Below, piece after piece: positions 23,497 to 31,915 of a stretch of DNA of 49,273 bases. Within the stretch, counting starts at the first letter, position 1; each line of letters starts with the position of its first letter. The position numbers and the translations under genes were made by a program. The notes under the pieces were generated by a model, which was not told the origin of the DNA, did not search any database, and was given only the letters and a program-made list of their open reading frames with translations. Source of the stretch: Methanobacteriota archaeon (GTDB lineage Archaea; Thermoplasmatota; Poseidoniia; Poseidoniales; Poseidoniaceae); NCBI GenBank assembly GCA_004195515.1, contig PSPR01000005.1, positions 1-49,273 of the forward strand, given 5' to 3'.

Positions 23497-24510
23497 TTAT
23501 TGCTCATTCTCTTGAGAGAATAGAGAACTTTGCGCTCGCTTGTACACCTCTCTTAAGGTCTGGTCACTTATTTCCAAATAGACCCGAGTCGTCGCAATAC
23601 TCGCATGACCGAGCAATCTTTGAATAGTTACCAAATCCGCTCCTCTCTCCAAAAGTCCAGTAGCAAAATTATGACGTAATACGTGCGGGGTGACCCTGCT
23701 ACGTGGGATTTCAGCGTCATCAGCAAGTCGATTCATCATTCTTTGAACAGTTCTTGTTTGCAAACTTGTGCCTTTTGTCGTAACTAGTAATTGATCGTTG
23801 TTTGGATTTCTCAAGTCTCGTAAAGGCAACCATTCTTGAATTCGTTGGACTGTTTCTTGTGTAAAAAGAATTAGGCGATCTTTGTCTCCTTTTCCACCCA
23901 CTACCATCGCCGAGCGGTCGTTCAAATCTATATCTGTTAATTGAAGAGAACACAATTCACTAACTCGCATGCCGGTCTCTAGCAATATTGTTACCACTAG
24001 ATTTGCGACCGGGTCTTCACTTTGTCCAGCGACCATTCTTACCATTGATAATTCTCTTCGGGTGAGTGTGCGTGGTAATTTTTTCCCGCTGCGTGGGCGG
24101 GTCAAATGATCCGGCCATTTTTGCCCTAGCCAATTTATCAGATGGTTTGCAGCAGCATATCTGGCTTTGATAGTCGAAGCCGATTTATCGCCCAATGATT
24201 GAACCCACATATCTAGTCGGCCATTGAGTGGCTCAATTCGATCAAGCAATTTTTCAACCGTTATTTTTTGAAATTCTACTTCGCTAAGAATCGCTTCACC
24301 AGGCAGCGGAGTTTCGATGAATAATCTCAAGGAAATAATATAGGATTTTTGAGTGTTAATCGATTTGCTTTCGCTCGCCATTTGTGTCCGGTAAGTGCTC
24401 AGCCAAGGCAAATGTGCTCGATGAACCAATCGCGGTGGAAGTTCGGGACCATCGATGTATAAGCGTCGCTGAATAGCGCTATGCTTAGCCTGAAAGGTCC
24501 CTCTTCTCAT
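23497..24510 (-). CDS. xerA: Tyrosine recombinase, XerA/XerC-D type
   Basis: About 337 residues. The N-terminal SAM-like domain is WLSTYRTQMASESKSINTQK. The catalytic domain has the full set: LLETGMRVSELCSLQ (Arg I), GKGDKDRLILF (beta-hairpin Lys), HVLRHNFATGLL (HxxR), IQRLLGHASIATTRVYLE (His and the Tyr nucleophile). It is most likely the chromosome-dimer resolvase rather than a phage integrase, given its length and gene neighbours. The ATG at 24510 has GGCGGTGA upstream; a later Met would cut the N-terminal helix, and a GTG lies at 24519. It could be tested as the agent behind the tRNA-associated palindromes in this window. Confidence 0.88.
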   Translation of the reverse strand: MRRGTFQAKHSAIQRRLYIDGPELPPRLVHRAHLPWLSTYRTQMASESKSINTQKSYIISLRLFIETPLPGEAILSEVEFQKITVEKLLDRIEPLNGRLDMWVQSLGDKSASTIKARYAAANHLINWLGQKWPDHLTRPRSGKKLPRTLTRRELSMVRMVAGQSEDPVANLVVTILLETGMRVSELCSLQLTDIDLNDRSAMVVGGKGDKDRLILFTQETVQRIQEWLPLRDLRNPNNDQLLVTTKGTSLQTRTVQRMMNRLADDAEIPRSRVTPHVLRHNFATGLLERGADLVTIQRLLGHASIATTRVYLEISDQTLREVYKRAQSSLFSQENEQ

Positions 24511-24620
24511 CAGCGTCACCGCCTAAGCCCGCGTCAGCGAGCCGTGCATCCCGTGTCCCGAAGGACAATTGGCCCATTTGAGGCACCGTGCTAATGAAGA
24601 TAGCGCGCGAAAGCCCAATC

Positions 24621-25799
24621 TCAAGACTCGATTGGAGGGTGTTCTTGGTCGGCCACTGGCAAATTGAGAGCTTTCTTCAAATTGATGCGTAATTGAGAAA
24701 GGTCACCGTAACAAATCAGGGTATCAGGGAACCTCAATTGGAGGTCAGGCTCGGGATTCCAAATCAAATCACCAGCCCGTGATAATGCGAAAACAGGCAT
24801 CTCGCCTTTGAATAAGCTGGAAATCGGCTTGCCAATAAATTTAGGATGATTTCTTAAGTGAATCGATAAAACGCCTTGTCCGGGAACGGCGCGTAATAAC
24901 TGGTCGACATTTATCTGTGAAAAATCGGATTCTCCAATGATATAATCGATAATTTCTCCAGCAACATTTACCCCACTTGCTTTCTCGATACCCTCAAGTC
25001 CAGGCGAGGAATTTACTTCCAAAACCAATGGTCCATCATTGCCTTCGAGCAGATCAACCCCTGCGACATTTAGTCCTAAAACTCGAGCCGCTCGGCAAGC
25101 AACCACGGCATATTCCGGCGATAATTCAACATGTTCAACAGTGCCATTGAGATGGAAATTTGAGCGAAATTCTCGACCGCGAGCCTTTCTACGCATGCTT
25201 GCGACCACCTTGTCACCGACGACGAACGCTCTTACATCTTTGCCGTGACTCTCGGCGATGTATTCTTGGATCAGCACAGCTTTTCCGGTCATCAATAAAC
25301 CTTGGACCAAATTTTTGGTCTCATGAATAGTATGGCGTAAAAAGACTCCTTGCCCTTGGGTTCCTTGGGTTACTTTCACTACCGCTGGAAGTCCACCGAC
25401 CGCTTCAATCGCTCGTTCGATATCTTTCATATCGCGCACGTACGCGGTCGCAGGAGTCGGAATTTTATTACGCGCCAAGATTTGTCCAGCATGTAATTTA
25501 TCACGCGACTGAAGGATACCTTGGCTTGAATTTGCAGTCCAAACCTCCATTTGCTCAAGATGGCGAAGCACAGCAACTCCATGTTTTGTTATCGAGTGAC
25601 CGATTCGTGGGATAACCGCTTCAAAATTAAATTGCATTCCTTTATGCAAAATTCCGATATCTTGGTCTGCAACAAATAATGAAAATTGCATTGGGTCGAG
25701 CACTTCGACATCGATGTTTCGAGCCCTCGCTTCTTCGACCAAACGACGGGTGCTATACAAGCGCGGGCCGCGCGAGAGAACAGCCAATCTTGTCGCCAT
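24621..25799 (-). CDS. RimK-like ATP-grasp ligase with C-terminal RCK_C-like domain
   Basis: A protein of 392 residues. Residues 1-95 are the pre-ATP-grasp domain. About 95-295 are the ATP-grasp core: LPAVVKVTQGTQGQGVFLRH (glycine-rich ATP lid), LIQEYIAESHGKDVRAFVVG, and VAGVDLLEGNDGPLVLEVNS with the metal ligands. Relatives add glutamate to ribosomal S6, coenzyme F420 or amino-group carriers; which applies here is open. After about 310 a separate segment (VLSIHLRNHPKFIGKPISSL, DTLICYGDLSQLRINL) looks like the RCK_C/TrkA-C ligand-binding domain. RimK family members usually stop near 300, so this is a fusion. Confidence 0.85.
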   Translation of the reverse strand: MATRLAVLSRGPRLYSTRRLVEEARARNIDVEVLDPMQFSLFVADQDIGILHKGMQFNFEAVIPRIGHSITKHGVAVLRHLEQMEVWTANSSQGILQSRDKLHAGQILARNKIPTPATAYVRDMKDIERAIEAVGGLPAVVKVTQGTQGQGVFLRHTIHETKNLVQGLLMTGKAVLIQEYIAESHGKDVRAFVVGDKVVASMRRKARGREFRSNFHLNGTVEHVELSPEYAVVACRAARVLGLNVAGVDLLEGNDGPLVLEVNSSPGLEGIEKASGVNVAGEIIDYIIGESDFSQINVDQLLRAVPGQGVLSIHLRNHPKFIGKPISSLFKGEMPVFALSRAGDLIWNPEPDLQLRFPDTLICYGDLSQLRINLKKALNLPVADQEHPPIES

Positions 25800-25886
25800 G
25801 AATTTGGGCGCGTCATCACCCTTCTTGAGACCTTTGGGCCTCGCTTCAATAGTTTAATTCAAGACATAAGTAGGAATGGCCATGCC

Positions 25887-26885
25887 ATGGGCGAGGAAAT
25901 CGATGCTGAACAAGCCGTTGAAGAAGAGGATGACAGCCCGGTCGAAATTACCATCGAACAAAGGTTAGAATTTCTTCGAAAGGCTCGCTGGAATGTATTC
26001 ATGTATCTAGGGATTGCAATCTTGATGTTTGCATTTGCGATGTTCCCATTTTCACACGAGATGGAAATGGATTCGAGGGTTTCAGATTATCCAACCGGTT
26101 ATATTTGGGGTGTAGTACTTCCCGGAGAAGATTTCACCGATGTCCCAGTTGAAGTCTCAATCGATGTAGCCAATATTCCAGCAGATACCAATAGTATCGA
26201 GGTAACGGTTATCAAGGCGAATAATTGTGCTGTACCAGAGGTTGCAATTGGACAAAATGATGCCCGAACCGGGTATGAAAGTCATTCCAATCAGATTTGG
26301 ATTATCGATGATGTTTCGGTTGGAAGCACTTATGAGCATACTTTCAAAATAGATCCTGGGCTTTATTGTGTCGAGATATTTATCGATTCAGATGAATCGG
26401 TCGGATATGACGTCACCATCGATGTATCTACATATCCAAACCAATTCATTGCGGGAGCACTTGGAACATTTTGTCTAGCCTTGTCATTATTCGCCTTTAT
26501 CGGAGCGCAAAAACACGGTAAATTTGTTAAAAATCTAATCGCACCTGAAAAGGAATTATCGATTGAGGATAAAGTGTTGGCAGAAACCAGTTCCACCCGG
26601 CTCGCTGTAGGTCCGAGTGGTCCTCCGAACGCCGATGGACCCGGTGGACCACCTACCGAGGCAGGTCCAAGCGGTCCGCCTTCTGCAGGTCCAAGCGGTC
26701 CGCCTTCCGCGGGTCCAAGCGGCCCTCCAAAATCTTCACCCGTTGAGGAACCAGCAAAGGTTGCAGATGTTTACGAAGATCAGGGTGAAGGATATTATTT
26801 CAGAAAATTCCCAGATGGGACATATGACCAAACCGTCTACGTTGTAGAAGAGGGTCAATATATTCCGTATCGAGCACCAGAATAG
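25887..26885 (+). CDS. Two-helix membrane protein with collagen-like Gly-Pro linker
   Basis: About 332 residues, not recognised as a family. An acidic N-terminus (MGEEIDAEQAVEEEDDSPVE) is followed by helix 1 (WNVFMYLGIAILMFAFAMFPF) and an outer beta domain of about 130 residues. Helix 2 (FIAGALGTFCLALSLFAFIGA) follows, then a cytoplasmic linker of GPSGPPSA units and a tail with YYFRKFPDGTYDQTVYVVEE. The start at 25887 is preferred; the frame is open upstream across the start of the RimK-like gene. An adaptor or sensor role is possible but not shown. Confidence 0.65.
   Translation: MGEEIDAEQAVEEEDDSPVEITIEQRLEFLRKARWNVFMYLGIAILMFAFAMFPFSHEMEMDSRVSDYPTGYIWGVVLPGEDFTDVPVEVSIDVANIPADTNSIEVTVIKANNCAVPEVAIGQNDARTGYESHSNQIWIIDDVSVGSTYEHTFKIDPGLYCVEIFIDSDESVGYDVTIDVSTYPNQFIAGALGTFCLALSLFAFIGAQKHGKFVKNLIAPEKELSIEDKVLAETSSTRLAVGPSGPPNADGPGGPPTEAGPSGPPSAGPSGPPSAGPSGPPKSSPVEEPAKVADVYEDQGEGYYFRKFPDGTYDQTVYVVEEGQYIPYRAPE
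26664..26735 (+). repeat. 24-bp tandem repeat coding GPSGPPSA
   Basis: GGTCCAAGCGGTCCGCCTTC starts at 26664, 26688 and (with small changes) 26712, an exact 24-bp period. It encodes collagen-like Gly-Pro units in the cytoplasmic linker of the membrane protein. Expected to vary in copy number. Confidence 0.85.
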
Positions 26886-26950
26886 AAAAATACGGTTAAT
26901 GTTGTCGCATTTAGCCCCATCCTTGAAAGAGGGTGAATGGCCCGTCAATA

Positions 26951-28960
26951 ATGAAGGGTGAGCATTTGGTTGACGAACTGTCCTCGAATACCGTGGTCCA
27001 ATTGAAGGTCATGTGTAAGGAGCACGGCTTATCAACGGCTGGAAAAAAGGCCGAAATCATCTCTCGTCTCGATGAATTTCTTAACGAAGAGTCCCTTTCG
27101 ATGGACGATGAAGCCGACGCGGTTCCATTGCCGGAAATAGAAGAGGAAGAAATTTTAATCGCTGAATTTCTTGAAGCTGATCTAATAGAGGAAGAACTGC
27201 CACACAAAATCGCATCGATTTCAAGTCCTAACACCTTGATGGACCAAATTAAACAACCGAAGGTGGCCGCTGTGCTCATCACACTATTACTTGCAACCGG
27301 AGGATGGTATTGGTATGTTAGCAACCAACTCGAGCCCTTTACTGCTGATGATTTACGCTATGGCGACTCGATAGAATATAGTATTCTCAATGGCGACCTC
27401 GATGTTACCGACGGTTTCATCGATTTGGTAATGGATAATCTCGATTCCGAAGATGATGTTTGTCGCCTACATTTACAATTTGAAGGTGAAGGCTCCTCTT
27501 CGGTTACCGAAGGTGGTTCTAATGAATTGGAATTTGAATTTGATAATGATTTATTGGGAGCGGTTAGAGCAAAGGGTTCTATGGGATTGGATTGGTTAAC
27601 AGTTGAGAAAAAATTGACTCATAATTTCGATAAAATGACAATCTCTAGACATCTTTCTAACACGCTTACCGATTGTAGTTCATTCGCAGAGGGGGCTGAT
27701 GCACAAATGAGTTTACAGACAACAACTTGGACTGAGATTTCAGAACAAGAAATCATCGCAACAAAAGCCGATTGGAGCCTCAATGTGAAAAATGATAATT
27801 ATCAAGGTTCAACCATGTCGTTCGGAGTTGGTGGATTATTGGGCTCGCTTGAATCAGCAGCACCAGGGGTATTGATGGTATTTTCACCGGTTGAAATCCG
27901 AGAGGTAATCGGAACTTCCTTGATAGAAACAGGGGTTACCGGAACATCGATGGGCTGGGAATGGCGGGTGATTGGACCGGATATGGCAGGTGATGAACCA
28001 GCGTGGAAAATCGCCTTAGAGCACAAAGAAATCCGAGATAATTGTTTAGGTCATGCTCGGGTAACTATGTGGGTAGTTGCCGATTCTCCTTGGGCTATTT
28101 CTCAAAATGTCGATGTCAAAATTACCGGCAAAGATGGCGACCGCTCTTCTTGTGGCGCCGCGACTCAAATCCTTGGTGACATGATTCTACCCAAAGGCAC
28201 CCTCACTCTAAAATTGGATATTTTCAAGCATGATATCAACAGGGGAACCAAACTTCTCGACATGGGGGTTGGATACGATTCTTTACCGAGTGCTGGCCAT
28301 CATACCCCTACCTCGAAGCAATTGCAGGATTGGGGTGATAATGAATTGCATTTACCAGACCAATCATCTTTGCGTCAATATCCACTAGAGGTTGCAGCCT
28401 CTTGTATTCCATTCCTTTCTGAGGCGGTAGCTGCAAGAGCTGCATTGGATGATGATGGTTATATTTGGCGTGCGATTGATAATAGAAGTTCGACCAAGAC
28501 AACATGGAATATTTCATGGGTAAATTCTGATCCAAATTCAGGCTGGGTAAAACTTGATATTTCAGGTTCTCCAAGTTCTGAAAATTGTACTTACATCGGC
28601 CATGGCAGCCATAATAATAACGGCGCACATAATAGAAATGAAATTCCTCCAGCACTTAACATTTCGATGATGGAAGACGATCTTACAGATCGAGCTCGAT
28701 TCCCAGTTCTTTCGGGTAGTGATGGCTTTTTCACCAGTACGGGTCAATATCAACCCGAGACCCGGATTGGGCATTTGGTAGTCACTCCAAATGGCGATTA
28801 TTCCGATTGGATCAACCGCTTTAAGACCGGCGATACCGGTGCGACAACCTTGGACTTGTCACGTAATTGGAATTCGGACGGCTGGTCGAATACTCTCACA
28901 TTGGCGATGGATGCTACCAGCGGTCAAGTTATCGGTTGGAACCTTTACCAATCAAAATGA
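26951..28960 (+). CDS. SAP-domain membrane protein with large extracellular region
   Basis: About 669 residues. Near the N-terminus TVVQLKVMCKEHGLSTAGKK followed by AEIISRLDEFL is a SAP motif, a helix-turn-helix-like DNA-binding fold. An acidic linker (DEADAVPLPEIEEEEI) follows, then one membrane helix near residue 105 (AAVLITLLLATGGWYWYV) and about 540 residues that should lie outside, with paired cysteines and beta-rich composition. A SAP domain on the cytoplasmic side of a membrane anchor suggests tethering of DNA or another partner to the membrane. The ATG at 26951 is preferred to the GTG at 26933. It sits 65 bp after the collagen-like membrane protein gene, same strand. Confidence 0.75.
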   Translation: MKGEHLVDELSSNTVVQLKVMCKEHGLSTAGKKAEIISRLDEFLNEESLSMDDEADAVPLPEIEEEEILIAEFLEADLIEEELPHKIASISSPNTLMDQIKQPKVAAVLITLLLATGGWYWYVSNQLEPFTADDLRYGDSIEYSILNGDLDVTDGFIDLVMDNLDSEDDVCRLHLQFEGEGSSSVTEGGSNELEFEFDNDLLGAVRAKGSMGLDWLTVEKKLTHNFDKMTISRHLSNTLTDCSSFAEGADAQMSLQTTTWTEISEQEIIATKADWSLNVKNDNYQGSTMSFGVGGLLGSLESAAPGVLMVFSPVEIREVIGTSLIETGVTGTSMGWEWRVIGPDMAGDEPAWKIALEHKEIRDNCLGHARVTMWVVADSPWAISQNVDVKITGKDGDRSSCGAATQILGDMILPKGTLTLKLDIFKHDINRGTKLLDMGVGYDSLPSAGHHTPTSKQLQDWGDNELHLPDQSSLRQYPLEVAASCIPFLSEAVAARAALDDDGYIWRAIDNRSSTKTTWNISWVNSDPNSGWVKLDISGSPSSENCTYIGHGSHNNNGAHNRNEIPPALNISMMEDDLTDRARFPVLSGSDGFFTSTGQYQPETRIGHLVVTPNGDYSDWINRFKTGDTGATTLDLSRNWNSDGWSNTLTLAMDATSGQVIGWNLYQSK

Positions 28961-28973
28961 GATTGGTGATAAG

Positions 28974-29303
28974 ATGAGTGGAAGAAACCTCGACGATCTC
29001 ATTGAGCAGAATGAAACCGATCTTGGTTTCCTTAGCGCTTATGGTGGTGGTGAAACCCCAGAAGCGATCCTCGAGCACATCCAAAATATTTCCAATGAGC
29101 ATTTCGAATTAAAAATAACAGCAGAAGGCGTAATGGTGAAGATGGTTGCAAAAAATTTACCTTTGGTAGCATCGGATTTGCAAAGAAGAGGCTTCCTAAA
29201 TGCAAAATTGAACAAGAAAATAGTGGAGGTTACCATCTGTGATTGGGGCCCGGACCAGCGCCGCTTCATCGAGCGTTTGGTCGAATTCATTGACGGCGAA
29301 TAA
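28974..29303 (+). CDS. Small hypothetical protein
   Basis: A protein of 109 residues, soluble, no recognised family. It starts MSGRNLDDLIEQNETDLGFL and has an alpha/beta pattern (HFELKITAEGVMVKMVAKNL, then EVTICDWGPDQRRFIERLVE). Thirteen bases separate it from the SAP protein stop, so it is probably in the same operon. Its end overlaps the convergent secreted-protein gene by 17 bp. The start at 28974 is preferred because the upstream frame runs through the SAP gene. Confidence 0.65.
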   Translation: MSGRNLDDLIEQNETDLGFLSAYGGGETPEAILEHIQNISNEHFELKITAEGVMVKMVAKNLPLVASDLQRRGFLNAKLNKKIVEVTICDWGPDQRRFIERLVEFIDGE

Positions 29304-29862
29304 TCGCTGCAGTCGTAATCACGCTAAGGGTGATGAGCCCTGTGATCGCTGGAAGTGAATCATTGTTTTGAGTAGTTTTAACTGGAATAACACAACCATC
29401 TCCTCCCCATTCATTTTCGAAAAACCAACAATCGGACCAAGTTTTGTAAAATCCGCTTGGCGGGAAAGACTCCTTGGTGTTATTATCATCGGTATAGTTG
29501 GCCTTGACTCGCCAGTTCACATAGGTGTGGTCATCGATCGTGGTGACATTTCCCATGAATGACCGGTTATCAATAGTACTTAGTGGCTGGTTTTCCGGTG
29601 GTAAACATACGCCTTCGTTATTACAGATTTGTGTAGTGAGGGTGAAGGAAGTATTGTTTTCAAAAGCCGCCTGACCTAATGTAAAATTGATTTCCCAAAT
29701 TTCAAAATCAGTTGTGACTCCAGTATGGCTAATTTCAGAAAATATTGTTTCTTCAAGCACCGGGTCAACATTGACTCCTCCTTCAGATTTAGCGCTGACC
29801 ATTGGCAATAAAAGCAGCATCAAAGCAATGAAAAAAACCGATTTCAAAGTTCCATCTCCCAT
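29287..29862 (-). CDS. Secreted protein with C-terminal membrane anchor
   Basis: A protein of 191 residues. It has a signal peptide (VFFIALMLLLLPMVSA), an extracellular domain of about 140 residues with several Asn-X-Ser/Thr sites and two probable disulfide pairs (TQICNNEGVCLPP; DCWFFENEWGGDGCVIP), and a final helix (LPAITGLITLSVITTAAII) followed by RRQ, the layout of an archaeal surface protein. Family unknown. Its start overlaps the PUA gene's end by 19 bp, so they share a transcript. Confidence 0.7.
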   Translation of the reverse strand: MGDGTLKSVFFIALMLLLLPMVSAKSEGGVNVDPVLEETIFSEISHTGVTTDFEIWEINFTLGQAAFENNTSFTLTTQICNNEGVCLPPENQPLSTIDNRSFMGNVTTIDDHTYVNWRVKANYTDDNNTKESFPPSGFYKTWSDCWFFENEWGGDGCVIPVKTTQNNDSLPAITGLITLSVITTAAIIRRQ

Positions 29863-30353
29863 AGTTCATCCCCGACCCAATGTATATTCTTGAGGCCCTT
29901 GCCTTTGGTATCATTTACGAGGGCAGTCCCGTCTTTTACCGCCCAACCGATGGCAATCGGCCGCTTGTGGTCCTTATCGCGCACCCAAACCAGATCACCG
30001 GCATCGATGTTTTCATCGGCTCCGTGAATCCCAGCGACCATACAATCGGCGCCGTTCATCAAGAATGGTATCGCGCCGTGATCGATCTCGACATAGCGCT
30101 GCTCACAAGGATAGGAAAGAAAGCCTCGCAACGTCAGAAATACAACCCGATTCCCATCAGAATCATTCAATTCAACCGCTAAAGGAACCCTATTGACCAA
30201 GACCATTTTCCAAGGCCCATAATTTGCCATTTCAAGGAAAGCACCTTCGACCGCAAGGTCGATTCCTAGGTTCGTCTCGAGGTCTTTGAGTAAAGGAGCG
30301 ATGTTTTTTCGCCGAACCGGTCGGCGTTTTTTGATCTGCCAATCCCTTGCCAT
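29844..30353 (-). CDS. PUA-domain RNA-binding protein (archaeal MCT-1-like)
   Basis: About 169 residues. The first 75 (DWQIKKRRPVRRKNIAPLLK, then KMVLVNRVPLAVEL) form the pre-PUA region. The C-terminal 85 are a PUA domain: VEIDHGAIPFLMNGADCMVA, then AGDLVWVRDKDHKRPIAIGW. It matches the archaeal/eukaryotic MCT-1/DENR-like layout, which acts on ribosome-bound tRNA or in RNA modification. The start at 30353 is preferred; longer starts overlap the divergent FAH gene. Function beyond RNA binding is inference. Confidence 0.82.
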   Translation of the reverse strand: MARDWQIKKRRPVRRKNIAPLLKDLETNLGIDLAVEGAFLEMANYGPWKMVLVNRVPLAVELNDSDGNRVVFLTLRGFLSYPCEQRYVEIDHGAIPFLMNGADCMVAGIHGADENIDAGDLVWVRDKDHKRPIAIGWAVKDGTALVNDTKGKGLKNIHWVGDELWEMEL

Positions 30354-30421
30354 AAATTGCTCGAGCCGCTCCGTATTGATGACCCTTCGTATTGATGAGG
30401 TATGTCGTGTTGGCAATTATC

Positions 30422-30991
30422 ATGGACGTTTGGTGTGCGATACGAACCTATCCAAAACACGCGGCTGAATTGGGTAATTCAACCCCTCAAGAACCGGTTT
30501 TTTTCCTAAAATCTTCTTCTTCAGTAGTGCCGTTTGGTCAAATCGATTGCCAGAATGGCGACATTCATCACGAATTAGAATTGGTCGTTCGAATTGGAGA
30601 GGATCTCAAACCAGATGCGATGGCTGTCGGTTTAGATCTGACCAAAAGAACCACCCAAGACTATCTCAAAACTGGTGGCTTGCCTTGGGCTGCTGCGAAA
30701 TCTTTCCGTGGTGCATCGGTGATTGGCGATTGGGTCGACTTTTCAGATAATGTCGCATACGATCTACAAATAAATGGTGAAATAAAACAAAAGGCCACTC
30801 TGAATCAAATGTCTTGGTCCATCAGCCAGTTAGTGGGTAAATTATCCGAATGGGCTCCACTTCAGGTTGGAGATGTTTTGTTTACCGGCACACCTGCCGG
30901 AGTTGGACCTTTGAATAGAGGAGATACGATTCAGGTTAGATTATCACAAGGAAATAAGGTCTTGAGCATACATTCTGCTGACTGTATCTAA
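30422..30991 (+). CDS. Fumarylacetoacetate hydrolase (FAH) family protein
   Basis: About 189 residues. TYPKHAAELGN matches the usual NYxxHAxELG start. PVFFLKSSSSVV is the substrate-loop strip. DIHHELELVVRIGED carries the metal-binding Glu pair. AVGLDLTKRTTQ and DVLFTGTPAGVGPLNRGD complete the fold. Members hydrolyse or decarboxylate acylpyruvates and related 2-oxo acids with Mg2+. It is shorter than many (200-290) and the N-terminus (MDVWCAIRTYPKHA) departs from the normal VGRNY pattern, so the exact start is uncertain. It is followed 56 bp later by the S8e gene. Confidence 0.82.
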   Translation: MDVWCAIRTYPKHAAELGNSTPQEPVFFLKSSSSVVPFGQIDCQNGDIHHELELVVRIGEDLKPDAMAVGLDLTKRTTQDYLKTGGLPWAAAKSFRGASVIGDWVDFSDNVAYDLQINGEIKQKATLNQMSWSISQLVGKLSEWAPLQVGDVLFTGTPAGVGPLNRGDTIQVRLSQGNKVLSIHSADCI

Positions 30992-31046
30992 GGCGCGCCC
31001 TTCAAATATGAACGGCCGGTCGCCCAAATCGCTGGAGACATCTAAG

Positions 31047-31421
31047 ATGGCACAATGGCATGGAATATCTCGTCGCAAATCTACTGGTGGACGTCGCGTC
31101 CAAGCGCGCAGCAAGCGCAGTACTGAAATCTCCTCTGAGAAGCAATTTGCTCTCATCGGTGAACCAAAGCGAAAAATCTACTCGACTACTGGGGGAAATA
31201 CCCTTGTTCGTGTCTTGTCCGATAACCGTTGCTCGGTTAACTCAAAAGATGGAAAGACCGTCAACGCAACCATGACCAACGTTATTCAAAACGAAGCAAA
31301 TCCAAACTACATTCGTCGAAATATTTTGACCAAAGGCGCTGTTGTCGATACCGACAAAGGCCAAGTCAGAATCACCTCTCGTCCTGGACATGATGGTGTA
31401 ATCAACGGCGTTCTTCTTTGA
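31047..31421 (+). CDS. rps8e: 30S ribosomal protein S8e
   Basis: A protein of 124 residues. WHGISRRKSTGGRRVQARSK is the S8e N-terminus, and RRNILTKGAVVDTDKGQVRI with RPGHDGVINGVLL the C-terminus, covering the full archaeal length. A structural part of the small ribosomal subunit, found only in archaea and eukaryotes. The start at 31047 matches the family; the frame is open 13 codons upstream. SRP19 follows after 40 bp on the same strand. Confidence 0.95.
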   Translation: MAQWHGISRRKSTGGRRVQARSKRSTEISSEKQFALIGEPKRKIYSTTGGNTLVRVLSDNRCSVNSKDGKTVNATMTNVIQNEANPNYIRRNILTKGAVVDTDKGQVRITSRPGHDGVINGVLL

Positions 31422-31461
31422 AGCAACGACTTCAAAGCAGACCACCCACTGAGGGTTAAAC

Positions 31462-31914
31462 ATGGACCACAACCCAGACCGTATCGCAGTCTGGCCGGGT
31501 TACTTTGATGCAAAGGTTTCCCGACGTAGCGGTCGTCGTGTTCCTCGTGACTCTTCGGTTCTAAAACCAGATCTCGAAGGTTTGTTCATCGCTTCGCGGG
31601 CGCTTGGACTTAGGAAGATCAAACGTGAAGAGAAAACCTCTCACCCAACTCGCCCTCATTCAAAGGAAGGCCGCTTATGGGTTTCCAAAAAAGGTGCAGC
31701 CGATTCGGTTGGTGCATCTTCAAAAGAAGAAATTTTACAATTGATCGGTGGCCAATGGCGGCAAATGCAAAAGGATTTACGAGCTGACGAAAAAGAAGCC
31801 GAAAAGCGCGGACCTCAGACTGGAGACCGAAGAGCTAGGGCTCAACGCAAGGGTGGAAATAAAGCAAGAGCCGTCCAAGCAAGGGCTCAGCGAAGCCAAA
31901 AACGACGCCGTTGA
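31462..31914 (+). CDS. srp19: Signal recognition particle protein SRP19
   Basis: A protein of 150 residues. RIAVWPGYFDAKVSRRSGRR, then VPRDSSVLKPDLEGLFIASR and TSHPTRPHSKEGRLWVSKKG match SRP19, which binds SRP RNA so that SRP54 can join. The core ends near residue 95. A lysine/arginine-rich tail (about 55 residues, ending RAQRSQKRRR) is longer than usual and may add RNA contacts. It is one base from the convergent ilvE stop. Confidence 0.93.
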   Translation: MDHNPDRIAVWPGYFDAKVSRRSGRRVPRDSSVLKPDLEGLFIASRALGLRKIKREEKTSHPTRPHSKEGRLWVSKKGAADSVGASSKEEILQLIGGQWRQMQKDLRADEKEAEKRGPQTGDRRARAQRKGGNKARAVQARAQRSQKRRR

Positions 31915-31915
31915 A

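Noticed and set aside
23497..24510. Recombinase as the integrase of an integrated element
   Set aside because: It is flanked by housekeeping genes, no attachment repeats lie beside it, and the layout fits a chromosomal XerA. No transposase or phage gene was seen in the window.
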